From the NCBI GenBank assembly GCA_021775835.1, contig JAJFHC010000075.1, positions 1 through 12,542 on the forward strand: a stretch of DNA of 12,542 nt. Direction: 5' to 3'. Origin of the DNA: Hyphomicrobiales bacterium (GTDB taxonomy: Bacteria; Pseudomonadota; Alphaproteobacteria; Rhizobiales; JAJFHC01). The stretch's first letter is position 1, and each line of letters opens with the position of its first letter. Positions 1-6,409 of the stretch are shown piece after piece. The notes under the pieces were generated by a model that saw only the letters and a program-made list of their open reading frames with translations, did not search any database and was not told the origin of the DNA. The position numbers and the translations under genes are program-made.

Positions 1-909
1 TCCGTTGTGTATCAGCATGGCCGAACGGCACAGCAACAGATACTCGATGATGGCTTCCTCGCCGTTCAATGCCGCGATATCCGGATTGTTGGAAATATAC
101 GCCGGCACAAGACCGCCTTTCGGCCCCTTTCCCGCCACCGCACCACTCTCGTGACGGATGCTTGCGTAGGTAACGATGCGGTCGCCAAAAACGTCTCGCA
201 ACGCCGCAAGTGAACTGGAATCATCGGTGGCAACCAGGACGCGGGCTTGCCGGTGGCGACTGAGCGCGGCCTTTATAGCGGCGACGGTTTTTGGAATTTG
301 GTAAGAACCTTGACGAAACGGGCGACTCTCCGCACTAGAAATAGCGTCTGTGCCGCGCACGTGGACGCCGACAAACGGCCCGCCACCAAGCTCCCGATCG
401 TGCCAAGCCGCGACCTTGTCCCGGATATATTGCCTTGGCCGGACAAACTGCTGAATGATCTGGGCAGCGCTCTCACGCATCTCGGCATTGGGATCTTCCA
501 GTTCGTATGGAATTCGCAGAGTCTGCCCGCACAATTCACGGTGATGCCCGAAGCTGTTTGTGAGCGTGATCCGGTCGTTAAACTCAAAACCGCTCGTGAA
601 CCCCACGTGCACAGCACGGTTTGCAGCGTCACGAACAGCCTCGTCAACAACACTGGCGTCATATCCGTCTACGAGCGGTTCGAAATAGTACTCCCAGACA
701 GTGTCTCGTTCCCGATACCCTTCAGGCCTGAAGTAAACACTTCCCGAGCCAAAACATGCGACCGGCACCGCGCCGTTGGCGAGCGCCCGGGGAATGTTGG
801 CGACAACTTGCTGGAAGAGAGAGAAAAGCCCGACATCGCGTTCGAAAATCACAAGAAGCGGGGTTGATGCTGCCCTGTCGTCGCGGTGTTGAACCGAATC
901 GTCCACCAT
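1..909 (-). CDS. Fucosyltransferase-like GT-B glycosyltransferase (GT23/NodZ/FUT8-like), C-terminus off the window
   Basis: The minus-strand frame is open from 960 to the window edge. From the ATG at 907-909 it gives 303 residues before the edge cuts it. Residues 181-188 read GVHVRGTD, resembling motif I (HxRRxD) of alpha-1,6/alpha-1,2/O-fucosyltransferases, which contacts the GDP-sugar diphosphate; the second Arg is Gly here. Residues 226-230 read VATDD, like the LATDD segment of FUT8. Then comes a stretch (283-301) like the FUT8 helix-strand that precedes the conserved Ser-Ser loop. YQIPKTVAAIKAAL (204-217) fits the helix between the motifs. By family this would transfer a deoxyhexose (probably fucose) from GDP-sugar to a glycan, in the cytosol. 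It follows argB with no promoter visible, so it is probably co-transcribed. An alternative start is GTG at 958-960, three bases after the argB stop. The ATG is preferred because the homologous-looking part begins near residue 18. Donor and acceptor are unknown. Confidence 0.72.
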   Translation of the reverse strand, partial: MVDDSVQHRDDRAASTPLLVIFERDVGLFSLFQQVVANIPRALANGAVPVACFGSGSVYFRPEGYRERDTVWEYYFEPLVDGYDASVVDEAVRDAANRAVHVGFTSGFEFNDRITLTNSFGHHRELCGQTLRIPYELEDPNAEMRESAAQIIQQFVRPRQYIRDKVAAWHDRELGGGPFVGVHVRGTDAISSAESRPFRQGSYQIPKTVAAIKAALSRHRQARVLVATDDSSSLAALRDVFGDRIVTYASIRHESGAVAGKGPKGGLVPAYISNNPDIAALNGEEAIIEYLLLCRSAMLIHNG

Positions 910-963
910 CGGACCAAAGTTCCCATTCGCTTCGAAAGGTGCGGACTTCGTCGAAGCCACAAT

Positions 964-1884
964 TCAGGCCGCAATCCCCGAAGCACTGATGCGGGTGCCG
1001 AAGCCGCCTTCCATGAACAGTTCCAGCAGAACCGAATGGGCGACCCGGCCATCGATGATGACCACGCCCTCGACGCCCTGTTCCACCGTGTAGATGCAGG
1101 TTTCGATCTTCGGGATCATGCCGCCGGAAATAACGCCGTCCGTGATCAACGCCTTCGCCTGAGGCACGCTGAGTTCCGGCACCAGGGCACCGTCCTTGTC
1201 GAGGACGCCGGCCACGTCGGTGAGCAGCAACAGGCGTTTGGCATTCATGGCGCCGGCCAGGGCGCCGGCCACGGTGTCTGCATTGATGTTGAAGGTCTCG
1301 CCCGTGGCGGATACGCCGATCGGTGCAATCACCGGTATGACATCACTGTCGATGAAGGTGTTCAGGATCTCCGGGTTGATGCATTCCGGCTCGCCGACAA
1401 ACCCCAGGTCGAGCACCCGTTCGATACGCGACTCCGGATCTTGAGTGGTTCTCGTCAACTTGCGCGCCACCACCAGATTGCCATCCTTGCCCGAAAGCCC
1501 AGCGGCGCGGCCGCCGGCCTGGTTGATGGCGGTGACGATCTCCTTGTTGATTGACCCGGCCAGAACCATTTCGACCACATCGACGGTCGCCTTGTCGGTA
1601 ATGCGCAGCCCGTCCGCGAATTCGCTCTTGATCTTGAGACGCTCGAGCATCGCACCGATTTGCGGCCCGCCACCGTGAACCACCACCGGATTGACGCCGC
1701 TTTGCTTGAGCAGAACGATGTCGCGGGCAAAATCCCGGGCCAGCGCATCATCGCCCATGGCGTGGCCGCCATATTTCACGACCACGGTCTTGGCATCGTA
1801 TTTCTGCATGAAGGGCAGGGCCTCGGACAGAATGCGAGCCTTGTCTTCAAGCGCAAAATCGGTTCCGTGCGACGATGAGGTCAT
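964..1884 (-). CDS. argB: N-acetylglutamate kinase (ArgB)
   Basis: This enzyme phosphorylates N-acetyl-L-glutamate with ATP, the second step of arginine synthesis, in the cytosol. The protein has 306 residues and the amino acid kinase fold. Visible motifs are VVVKYGG (34-40, catalytic Lys37), HGGGP (70-74), DGLRITD (91-97, substrate-binding Arg94), [14 protein letters not shown] (198-211), LLTDVAGV (220-227) and [10 protein letters not shown] (254-263, Lys259 matching E. coli Lys217). It is longer than the 258-residue E. coli enzyme because of an N-terminal helix (about 10-30). That helix is characteristic of hexameric, arginine-feedback-inhibited NAG kinases, so inhibition by arginine is inferred. 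It lies 51 bases after engB in the same direction. The ATG at 1882-1884 has only a weak purine-rich ribosome-binding site. The linkage to engB and yidC is common in alphaproteobacteria. Confidence 0.97.
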   Translation of the reverse strand: MTSSSHGTDFALEDKARILSEALPFMQKYDAKTVVVKYGGHAMGDDALARDFARDIVLLKQSGVNPVVVHGGGPQIGAMLERLKIKSEFADGLRITDKATVDVVEMVLAGSINKEIVTAINQAGGRAAGLSGKDGNLVVARKLTRTTQDPESRIERVLDLGFVGEPECINPEILNTFIDSDVIPVIAPIGVSATGETFNINADTVAGALAGAMNAKRLLLLTDVAGVLDKDGALVPELSVPQAKALITDGVISGGMIPKIETCIYTVEQGVEGVVIIDGRVAHSVLLELFMEGGFGTRISASGIAA

Positions 1885-1935
1885 GATCTTTCTGTCCGGT
1901 CAAAATCCGTCATGAATCGGCTTATAGCTCAATCT

Positions 1936-2601
1936 CTACAAGCGGGCCAGCGTGAGAATTTCCGCTTGCAGGGCATTGATCCCCGTGCCTTTGGCGCTCG
2001 ACGTCAGATGGATGTCCGGGTGGGCGGCTGGATGTTTGGAGATCACTTTCGCGGTGTGTTCCAGAACCTTGGAAAGTTCAGCCAATTTGATCTTGTCGAT
2101 CTTGGTCAGGACGATCTGGTAAGACATGGCCACCGCGTCAAGTGACGTCATGACTTCGATGTCATTGGGCTTGGGGCCATGGCGTGAATCGATCAACAGG
2201 AACACGCGTCTCAGTTCCACACGGCCAAGCAGGAAGTTGCGGATCATCTTGTTCCAGGCCTCGACCAGCCGCTTCTCGACCTTGGCGTATCCGTAACCCG
2301 GCATGTCGACGATGTAGAGCAGCTCGCCCAGGGCAAAATAGTTGAGTTCACGGGTACGGCCCGGCGTGTTCGATGTCCGGGCAAGGCTGGTGCGGTTGGT
2401 GAGTGCGTTGAGCAGGCTCGATTTGCCCACATTGGACCGTCCGGCAAAGGCCACCTCCATCCGGTCGATGTCGGGCAACTGACTCAAGTCTGCGACCCCC
2501 TTTACGAAGGTGCAGGGACCGGCAAACAGCTTGCGGGCATCCTCCAGCAGTTCCGCTTCGAATTCGGGCGGCTGCGGTGTGTTTGCGGACTCTTGCGTCA
2601 T
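1936..2601 (-). CDS. engB: Ribosome biogenesis GTPase EngB/YsxC/YihA
   Basis: A small TRAFAC-class GTPase needed for assembly of the 50S ribosomal subunit. All G motifs are intact in the 221 residues: GRSNVGKSS (54-62, P-loop), TPGRT (79-83, G2), DMPG (99-102, G3), TKID (166-169, G4) and SSAKGTG (201-207, G5). The GRSNVGKSS loop and the following NYF (87-89) are typical of EngB rather than Era or Der. The N-terminal 25 residues are acidic and probably flexible, as in other alphaproteobacterial members. The gene lies 42 bases after yidC and 51 before argB, so it is very probably translated from the rpmH operon transcript. No clear Shine-Dalgarno precedes the ATG at 2599-2601. No better in-frame start was found. 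Confidence 0.97.
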   Translation of the reverse strand: MTQESANTPQPPEFEAELLEDARKLFAGPCTFVKGVADLSQLPDIDRMEVAFAGRSNVGKSSLLNALTNRTSLARTSNTPGRTRELNYFALGELLYIVDMPGYGYAKVEKRLVEAWNKMIRNFLLGRVELRRVFLLIDSRHGPKPNDIEVMTSLDAVAMSYQIVLTKIDKIKLAELSKVLEHTAKVISKHPAAHPDIHLTSSAKGTGINALQAEILTLARL

Positions 2602-2643
2602 GTCACGTCAGGCGTGGGGCGTCGGGCAAAACCAGATTGCCCG

Positions 2644-4449
2644 TCAGCTCGGCCCTTCTTCTTTTTTCTTGCCGAAAGAGAAGGTTTCCTTGAGATTTCC
2701 CCACAGTTCCACCTTCACGCCTTGCCGCGTCATGATGGTGTACTGCTGGAGGATCGACAGGAAGTTGTTCCACGCCCAGTAGATCACGAGGCCGGCCGGG
2801 AAGGTGGCCAGCAGGAACGTGAAGAACAAGGGCATCCAGGTAAAGATCTGCGCCTGAACCGGGTCGGGCGGGGTCGGGTTGAGGCGCATCTGCAGGAACA
2901 TGGTGATGCCCATGATGAGCGGCCAGATACCGATCATGAGAAAACTAGGCGGATCCCAGGGTATAAGCCCGAACAGGTTGAACATCGAGGTCGGATCAGG
3001 GGCCGCCAGATCCTGGATCCAGCCGAAAAACGGCGCATGACGCATCTCGATGGTGCCGAACAGAACCTTGTAGAGGGCAAAGAAGATTGGGATCTGAACC
3101 ACGATCGGCAAACAGCCGGACATCGGGTTCACCTTTTCCTTCTTGTACAGCTCCATCATCGCCTGTTGCTGCTTGGCCTTGTCGTCGCCGTGCCGTTCAC
3201 GGATCTTGAGCATTTCCGGCTGCAGCAGTTTCATCTTGCTCATGGAGACGTAGGATTTGTTCGCCAGGGGGAACAGGGCAAGCTTGATCAGGACGGTCGC
3301 CAGCAGGATCGCGATGCCGAAATTACCGACCAGCTTGTACAGCCAGTCCAGCAGTGTGAACATCGGCTTGGTGATGAAATAGAACCATCCCCAGTCGATC
3401 AGCAGGTTGAAATGCTCGACCTTGAGGGTTTCCTCGTAACCGTTGATGATCGACACCACCTTGGCACCGGCAAACAGGTTGCCGGAAGTTTCGATCACGC
3501 CACCCACTGGCGCTGTCTTGGCTTCCAGCCGGTAATCGGTCTGGTAAATTTCCTTGCCGCCGATCGGTGTACTGAACATCCGCGCCGACACCGTGGCGTC
3601 CTGGTCGGGCATGAGAACCGTCGCCCAGTACTTGTCCACATATCCAAGCCAGCCGCCGGTAGACGCAAAGTTTTTGACGCGTTCCTCGTCTTCCAGATCC
3701 GAATAGTCGACCTCGACGGCACCGCTCTCTTCACTGAAACTGCCGATCATGCCTTCGTGCAGGACGTAGAAGTCCTCGATGGTCGGCAGGCCATGGCGCG
3801 AAATCAGGCCGTAGGAGTGGAGCGTTACCGGCGCATCGGAATTGTTGCTCACCGATTGGTTGACCGTAATCAGGAACTTGTCGTCGACACGCACCGTCCG
3901 CTTGAACGTCAGGCCTGCGCCATTATCGTAACTCAGTGTGACTGGTGTGGCCGGTGTCAGGGTAACGCCTGACGGTGCGGTCCAGACCGTGTCCGGGCCG
4001 GGAAGGGCAACCGTTGCGCCCTGCGGCGCCACCCAGCCATACTCCGCATAATAGGGGTTGGCCGATCCGGAGGGAGAAAACAGGGCAATTCGAGGGCTGT
4101 CCGGCTCGACGGTTTCGCGATAATTCACCAGCAGCAGGTCATCGATCCGACCGCCCTTGAGGTTGATCGACCCGATTACGTGGGGGGTTTCAATGGCGAC
4201 CCGTGGAGACGCGGCGAGAGCGGCTTCGCGTGATACCGCCTCCGATGGTGCAATCGCTGGAAGGGCCGGAGCGCCGGGCGTCGAAGATGCGGTCGGTGTT
4301 CCAGGTTGAACTGTTTGCGACTGCTGTTGCTGAGCCTGCTGGGCGGCCTTTTTCTCCTCGACGGTTGGCACGCCGATATAGAACTGCCAGCCGATCAGGA
4401 CCAGGATCGAAAGCGTAACAGCGAGGAGTAGTTCCCGGTTTTCACCCAT
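2644..4449 (-). CDS. yidC: Membrane protein insertase YidC (Oxa1/Alb3 family)
   Basis: This inner-membrane insertase folds and inserts membrane proteins alone or with SecYEG. It has 601 residues. An N-terminal membrane anchor (about 7-26) is followed by a Gln-rich then Pro/Ala/Thr-rich linker (36-70). A large periplasmic P1 domain (about 80-345) comes next, then the conserved five-helix core from about 350. The hydrophilic-groove charge, Arg366 in E. coli, is Lys389 here (in TVLIKLALFPL), a substitution usual in alphaproteobacteria. The cytoplasmic coiled-coil hairpin is at about 400-437 (KMKLLQPEMLKIRERHGDD). NPMSGCLPIVVQIPIFFALY (441-460) is the signature C1-loop/TM3 region. The tail is basic (GKKKEEGPS), as expected for ribosome contact. 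GGTGA lies six bases before the ATG and supports this start. The gene lies 39 bases after rnpA. No yidD lies between them. Confidence 0.97.
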   Translation of the reverse strand: MGENRELLLAVTLSILVLIGWQFYIGVPTVEEKKAAQQAQQQQSQTVQPGTPTASSTPGAPALPAIAPSEAVSREAALAASPRVAIETPHVIGSINLKGGRIDDLLLVNYRETVEPDSPRIALFSPSGSANPYYAEYGWVAPQGATVALPGPDTVWTAPSGVTLTPATPVTLSYDNGAGLTFKRTVRVDDKFLITVNQSVSNNSDAPVTLHSYGLISRHGLPTIEDFYVLHEGMIGSFSEESGAVEVDYSDLEDEERVKNFASTGGWLGYVDKYWATVLMPDQDATVSARMFSTPIGGKEIYQTDYRLEAKTAPVGGVIETSGNLFAGAKVVSIINGYEETLKVEHFNLLIDWGWFYFITKPMFTLLDWLYKLVGNFGIAILLATVLIKLALFPLANKSYVSMSKMKLLQPEMLKIRERHGDDKAKQQQAMMELYKKEKVNPMSGCLPIVVQIPIFFALYKVLFGTIEMRHAPFFGWIQDLAAPDPTSMFNLFGLIPWDPPSFLMIGIWPLIMGITMFLQMRLNPTPPDPVQAQIFTWMPLFFTFLLATFPAGLVIYWAWNNFLSILQQYTIMTRQGVKVELWGNLKETFSFGKKKEEGPS

Positions 4450-4488
4450 GAAGAATCACCGTTTCGGTCGTTGCGGAAATCACAGCCT

Positions 4489-4869
4489 TCACCCGCATAC
4501 GTCGCGTGAAGCCGTGTCCGGCACATGGTTTCGTGATCTTTGATATTGTCCATGCACCTTGTCGAGGGCAAGGGAGAGGTCTTCGAGAATTCCTGAAAAC
4601 GCACGCGTCAAGGTGCCGCGCCGCCCGATCAGCACGTAATCGAATCCGGCATTGCCCTTCGACACGATCATCTGTCTTGCCGCCTCTTTTAGCCGTCGTT
4701 TCACCCGGTTGCGGATCACGGCGTTCCCGACCTTGCGGGTAACCGTAAATCCGACCCGTGTCGCATCGCCGTCCCGGCGCCGTCTGGCCTGGACAACAAC
4801 ACTGGGGGTCGCCCAGCGCTTGCCCTTGGCGGCTTTGAGGAAGTCCGGACGTTTCCTGAGGCGATCCAT
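4489..4869 (-). CDS. rnpA: Ribonuclease P protein component (RnpA)
   Basis: This is the basic protein subunit that helps the RNase P RNA bind and cleave the 5' leader of pre-tRNAs. The 126-residue product has the family hallmarks. These are the central-cleft segment RVGFTVTRKVGNAV (38-51) and the RNR motif helix RNRVKRRLKEAAR (53-65). The N-terminus RLRKRPDF resembles the usual start of the family, and a cluster of Arg at 29-32 adds to the basic character. The last 20 residues or so look poorly conserved. The gene lies 37 bases after rpmH, the near-universal bacterial pairing, and upstream of yidC. Only a weak ribosome-binding site (GCGGG) is visible before the ATG at 4867-4869, so translation may depend partly on the upstream cistron. 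Confidence 0.96.
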   Translation of the reverse strand: MDRLRKRPDFLKAAKGKRWATPSVVVQARRRRDGDATRVGFTVTRKVGNAVIRNRVKRRLKEAARQMIVSKGNAGFDYVLIGRRGTLTRAFSGILEDLSLALDKVHGQYQRSRNHVPDTASRDVCG

Positions 4870-4906
4870 CAGTGATCGAAACCCGCATCATTCAAGGCGG
4901 ATTGTC

Positions 4907-5041
4907 CTATGCGGACAGGCGTTTACGTCCCCGTGCCCGGCGAGCAGCCAGAACTTTCAATCCGCCGTTTGTTGCCTTGCGGGCGCGAAACCCGTGCCGG
5001 CGTTTGCGTACCAGAACGCTTGGTTGATATGTACGTTTCAC
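4907..5041 (-). CDS. rpmH: 50S ribosomal protein L34 (GTG start)
   Basis: A 44-residue, strongly basic protein of the large ribosomal subunit. The product begins (M)[17 protein letters not shown] and ends [12 protein letters not shown], an almost complete match to the family pattern ([24 protein letters not shown]). The start codon is GTG at 5039-5041. GGAG lies seven bases upstream, making this start clear, and an ATG is not available. It is the first gene of the operon, with a good promoter about 120 bases upstream. In many bacteria rpmH lies next to dnaA and the origin. Here the opposite side holds an unrelated membrane protein gene, as in other alphaproteobacteria. Confidence 0.97.
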   Translation of the reverse strand: MKRTYQPSVLVRKRRHGFRARKATNGGLKVLAARRARGRKRLSA

Positions 5042-5071
5042 AGTCTTTCTCCGCGAAATCAGGTCTGTTGT

Positions 5072-5093
5072 TCACGGCTCTTTGCCGCGGTGA
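5072..5093 (-). promoter_or_regulatory. Possible hairpin in the rpmH 5' leader
   Basis: In the leader RNA CGCGGC (5084-5089) can pair with GCCGTG (5073-5078) across a five-base loop, with one G-U pair. A TCAC/GTGA outer pairing (5072-5075 and 5090-5093) is an alternative. It lies about 30 bases before the rpmH start. It could be a post-transcriptional control site or chance in a GC-rich leader. There is no following U-run, so it is not a classical terminator. Confidence 0.25.
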
Positions 5094-5168
5094 GGGGCGA
5101 AGTGTTGGATCATGCCGCCGCACACAGGAAAACAGCTCGATTTTTCGCCAATATGTTAGTCGAGCGGG

Positions 5169-5197
5169 CTTATAGGCGTACATCGGCCTCAAGTCAA
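5169..5197 (-). promoter_or_regulatory. Sigma70-type promoter for the rpmH operon
   Basis: On the minus strand a TTGACT -35 box (5192-5197) is followed, after exactly 17 bases, by a TATAAG -10 box (5169-5174). This is close to the housekeeping consensus. Transcription should start near 5162, giving a leader of about 120 bases before rpmH. It is the only strong promoter I can see for the six genes leftward, so rpmH through the glycosyltransferase could share this transcript. Confidence 0.75.
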
Positions 5198-5439
5198 TGA
5201 GACGCTTGCTGTTTGAGGCAAATTTGTCGCCGCTTGACCGTTTCGCTCAGACAACGGATCTGTCACGAGCGATGACTATATAACACAAGGGAGTGAACGT
5301 GTCCCAACTTCGCCTCGATAGGGAATATGTATCAACTCGGCGCATGATGTGAATGAGCACGAAAACCTGATAAATCACCAATAGCCTATTCGCCAGTGCA
5401 TGATAAACTGAGAATGCTTCAAAGGGACGGATACGGACA
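5198..5439. other. Intergenic region between the rpmH promoter and the VTT gene
   Basis: This stretch of about 240 bases is more AT-rich than its surroundings and probably carries the promoter of the rightward VTT gene. I see no complete consensus. TTGACC (5234-5239) has no -10 box at the proper spacing, and TATATAA (5277-5283) has no matching -35 box. A short interrupted palindrome AATAG-C-CTATT lies at 5380-5390. No convincing coding sequence is present on either strand. A 100-codon minus-strand reading frame runs through it into the VTT gene but has no recognisable family. Confidence 0.4.
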
Positions 5440-6252
5440 ATGAGTGAGATAAAAGAGGACACCGGCACATCAACCGGTGGATCGGGACTGTTTCGGCGGT
5501 TTCTACCTTTGATTGTCCTGGTCGCCGTTGCGGTAATAGTCATTTTCAACGGTTGGCACCGCTATTTATCCTTGGAGTTTGTCGCCGAAAACCGGGATGT
5601 CCTGCGGGGTTATGTTTCGGCCAACTATCTCATTGCCATCCTCGCCTACATGGGAATTTACGTGGTCGCTGTCGCTCTGTCGCTTCCCGGCGGTGCGCTG
5701 TTGACCATCACCGGTGGTTTTCTGTTCGGCTGGTTCGCCGGTGGTCTGGCGACCGTTGTTGCGGCAACCGTCGGGGCAACCGCGATATTTCTGATCGCGA
5801 AAACCTCGTTTGGCGAGACTCTGTCGGCCAAGGCCGGCCCGTTTCTTGACAAACTGGCAAGCGGCTTCAGGGAAAACGCCTTGAGTTACCTGCTGTTTCT
5901 CCGCCTTGTGCCGGCCTTTCCGTTCTGGCTGGTCAACCTGGCGCCCGCATTGCTTGGTGTCCGGATATCCACATATGTTACGGGAACGTTCCTGGGCATC
6001 ATTCCCGGCACCTTCGTCTTTGCCTCGCTGGGATCGGGACTGGACCGGATCGTCGAGGACCAGCAAAAGGAATATCAGACCTGTCTGGCCGACAAGGCAG
6101 CCGGCCAGACCGATCTTGAATGTGTTTTTTCGATCAACCCTGGCAAATTGCTTAATGCCGAGATAATAGCCGCCTTTGTCGGTCTGGGGGTCGTGGCTCT
6201 CATTCCGATTGCGATAAAATGGGTTCGCGCGCGCCGCGCTAGAGCGGGATGA
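5440..6252 (+). CDS. TVP38/TMEM64 (VTT domain, DedA-like) membrane protein
   Basis: This 270-residue inner-membrane protein of the VTT/SNARE-associated Golgi family has a membrane segment at about 21-37, after a short soluble N-terminus. The VTT domain covers about 65-205. It includes LPGGALLTITGGFLFGWFAG (82-101), the family re-entrant-type motif, and FLRLVPAFPFWLVNLAPALL (153-172). A Gly-Pro-rich segment follows (GIIPGTFVFASLG, 186-198), and the last helix is at about 241-258 before a basic C-terminus. DedA-superfamily members are linked to lipid scrambling and membrane homeostasis, but the exact substrate here is unknown. An extra hydrophilic loop (about 200-240) carries two Cys (215 and 228). 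AAGGGA lies 12 bases before the ATG, a rather long spacing. The gene precedes a flavin disulfide reductase in the same direction, a partnership seen in other bacteria and sometimes as a fused protein. Confidence 0.9.
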   Translation: MSEIKEDTGTSTGGSGLFRRFLPLIVLVAVAVIVIFNGWHRYLSLEFVAENRDVLRGYVSANYLIAILAYMGIYVVAVALSLPGGALLTITGGFLFGWFAGGLATVVAATVGATAIFLIAKTSFGETLSAKAGPFLDKLASGFRENALSYLLFLRLVPAFPFWLVNLAPALLGVRISTYVTGTFLGIIPGTFVFASLGSGLDRIVEDQQKEYQTCLADKAAGQTDLECVFSINPGKLLNAEIIAAFVGLGVVALIPIAIKWVRARRARAG

Positions 6253-6304
6253 GGAAATGTGTGTGCGGTTTTCCGCCCGCATCCCGCGCCAATATAGTGA
6301 GGGC

Positions 6305-6353
6305 GATCAGGTTTTATGAATTATTGTTGATTCAACCAATAAACATCCTGATC
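6305..6353. repeat. Nested inverted repeat between VTT gene and flavoprotein gene
   Basis: GATCAGG (6305-6311) and its exact reverse complement CCTGATC (6347-6353) enclose a second inverted repeat. In the inner repeat TTATTG (6321-6326) pairs with CAATAA (6337-6342), and TTG/CAA lies further inside with one bulged C. The inner core contains the palindrome TTGATTCAA. This could be a regulator-binding site, an RNA hairpin separating expression of the two genes, or both. The element is AT-rich inside and has no U-run after it, so a simple terminator is unlikely. I cannot name a regulator. Confidence 0.55.
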
Positions 6354-6409
6354 TACTGGCAAGGCTTGAGACCATTATTTGAACACCGTCTACGCGCCAG
6401 GGGAGCGAC

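Noticed and set aside
247..867. 206-codon plus-strand frame over the left-edge gene
   Set aside because: The minus-strand frame in the same place has clear glycosyltransferase motifs, while this product shows none.
1..909. Nodulation gene nodZ
   Set aside because: The motifs fit the wider fucosyltransferase group, but no other nod gene or nod box is visible and motif I differs, so the symbol is not justified.
2593..3972. 459-codon open frame antisense to yidC
   Set aside because: It is a shadow of the yidC codons, with a low-complexity Arg/His/Gln-rich product and no recognised domain.
4450..4488. yidD gene expected between rnpA and yidC
   Set aside because: Only 39 bases separate the genes and no overlapping frame shows the YidD pattern, so it is absent here.
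5042..5439. Chromosome origin beside rpmH
   Set aside because: No dnaA, no cluster of TTATCCACA-like boxes and no suitable AT-rich repeats are present; in alphaproteobacteria rpmH is usually not at the origin.
5247..5549. 100-codon minus-strand frame in the 5.2-5.5 kb spacer
   Set aside because: It overlaps the start of the VTT gene, has no ribosome-binding site or recognisable domain and is probably chance.
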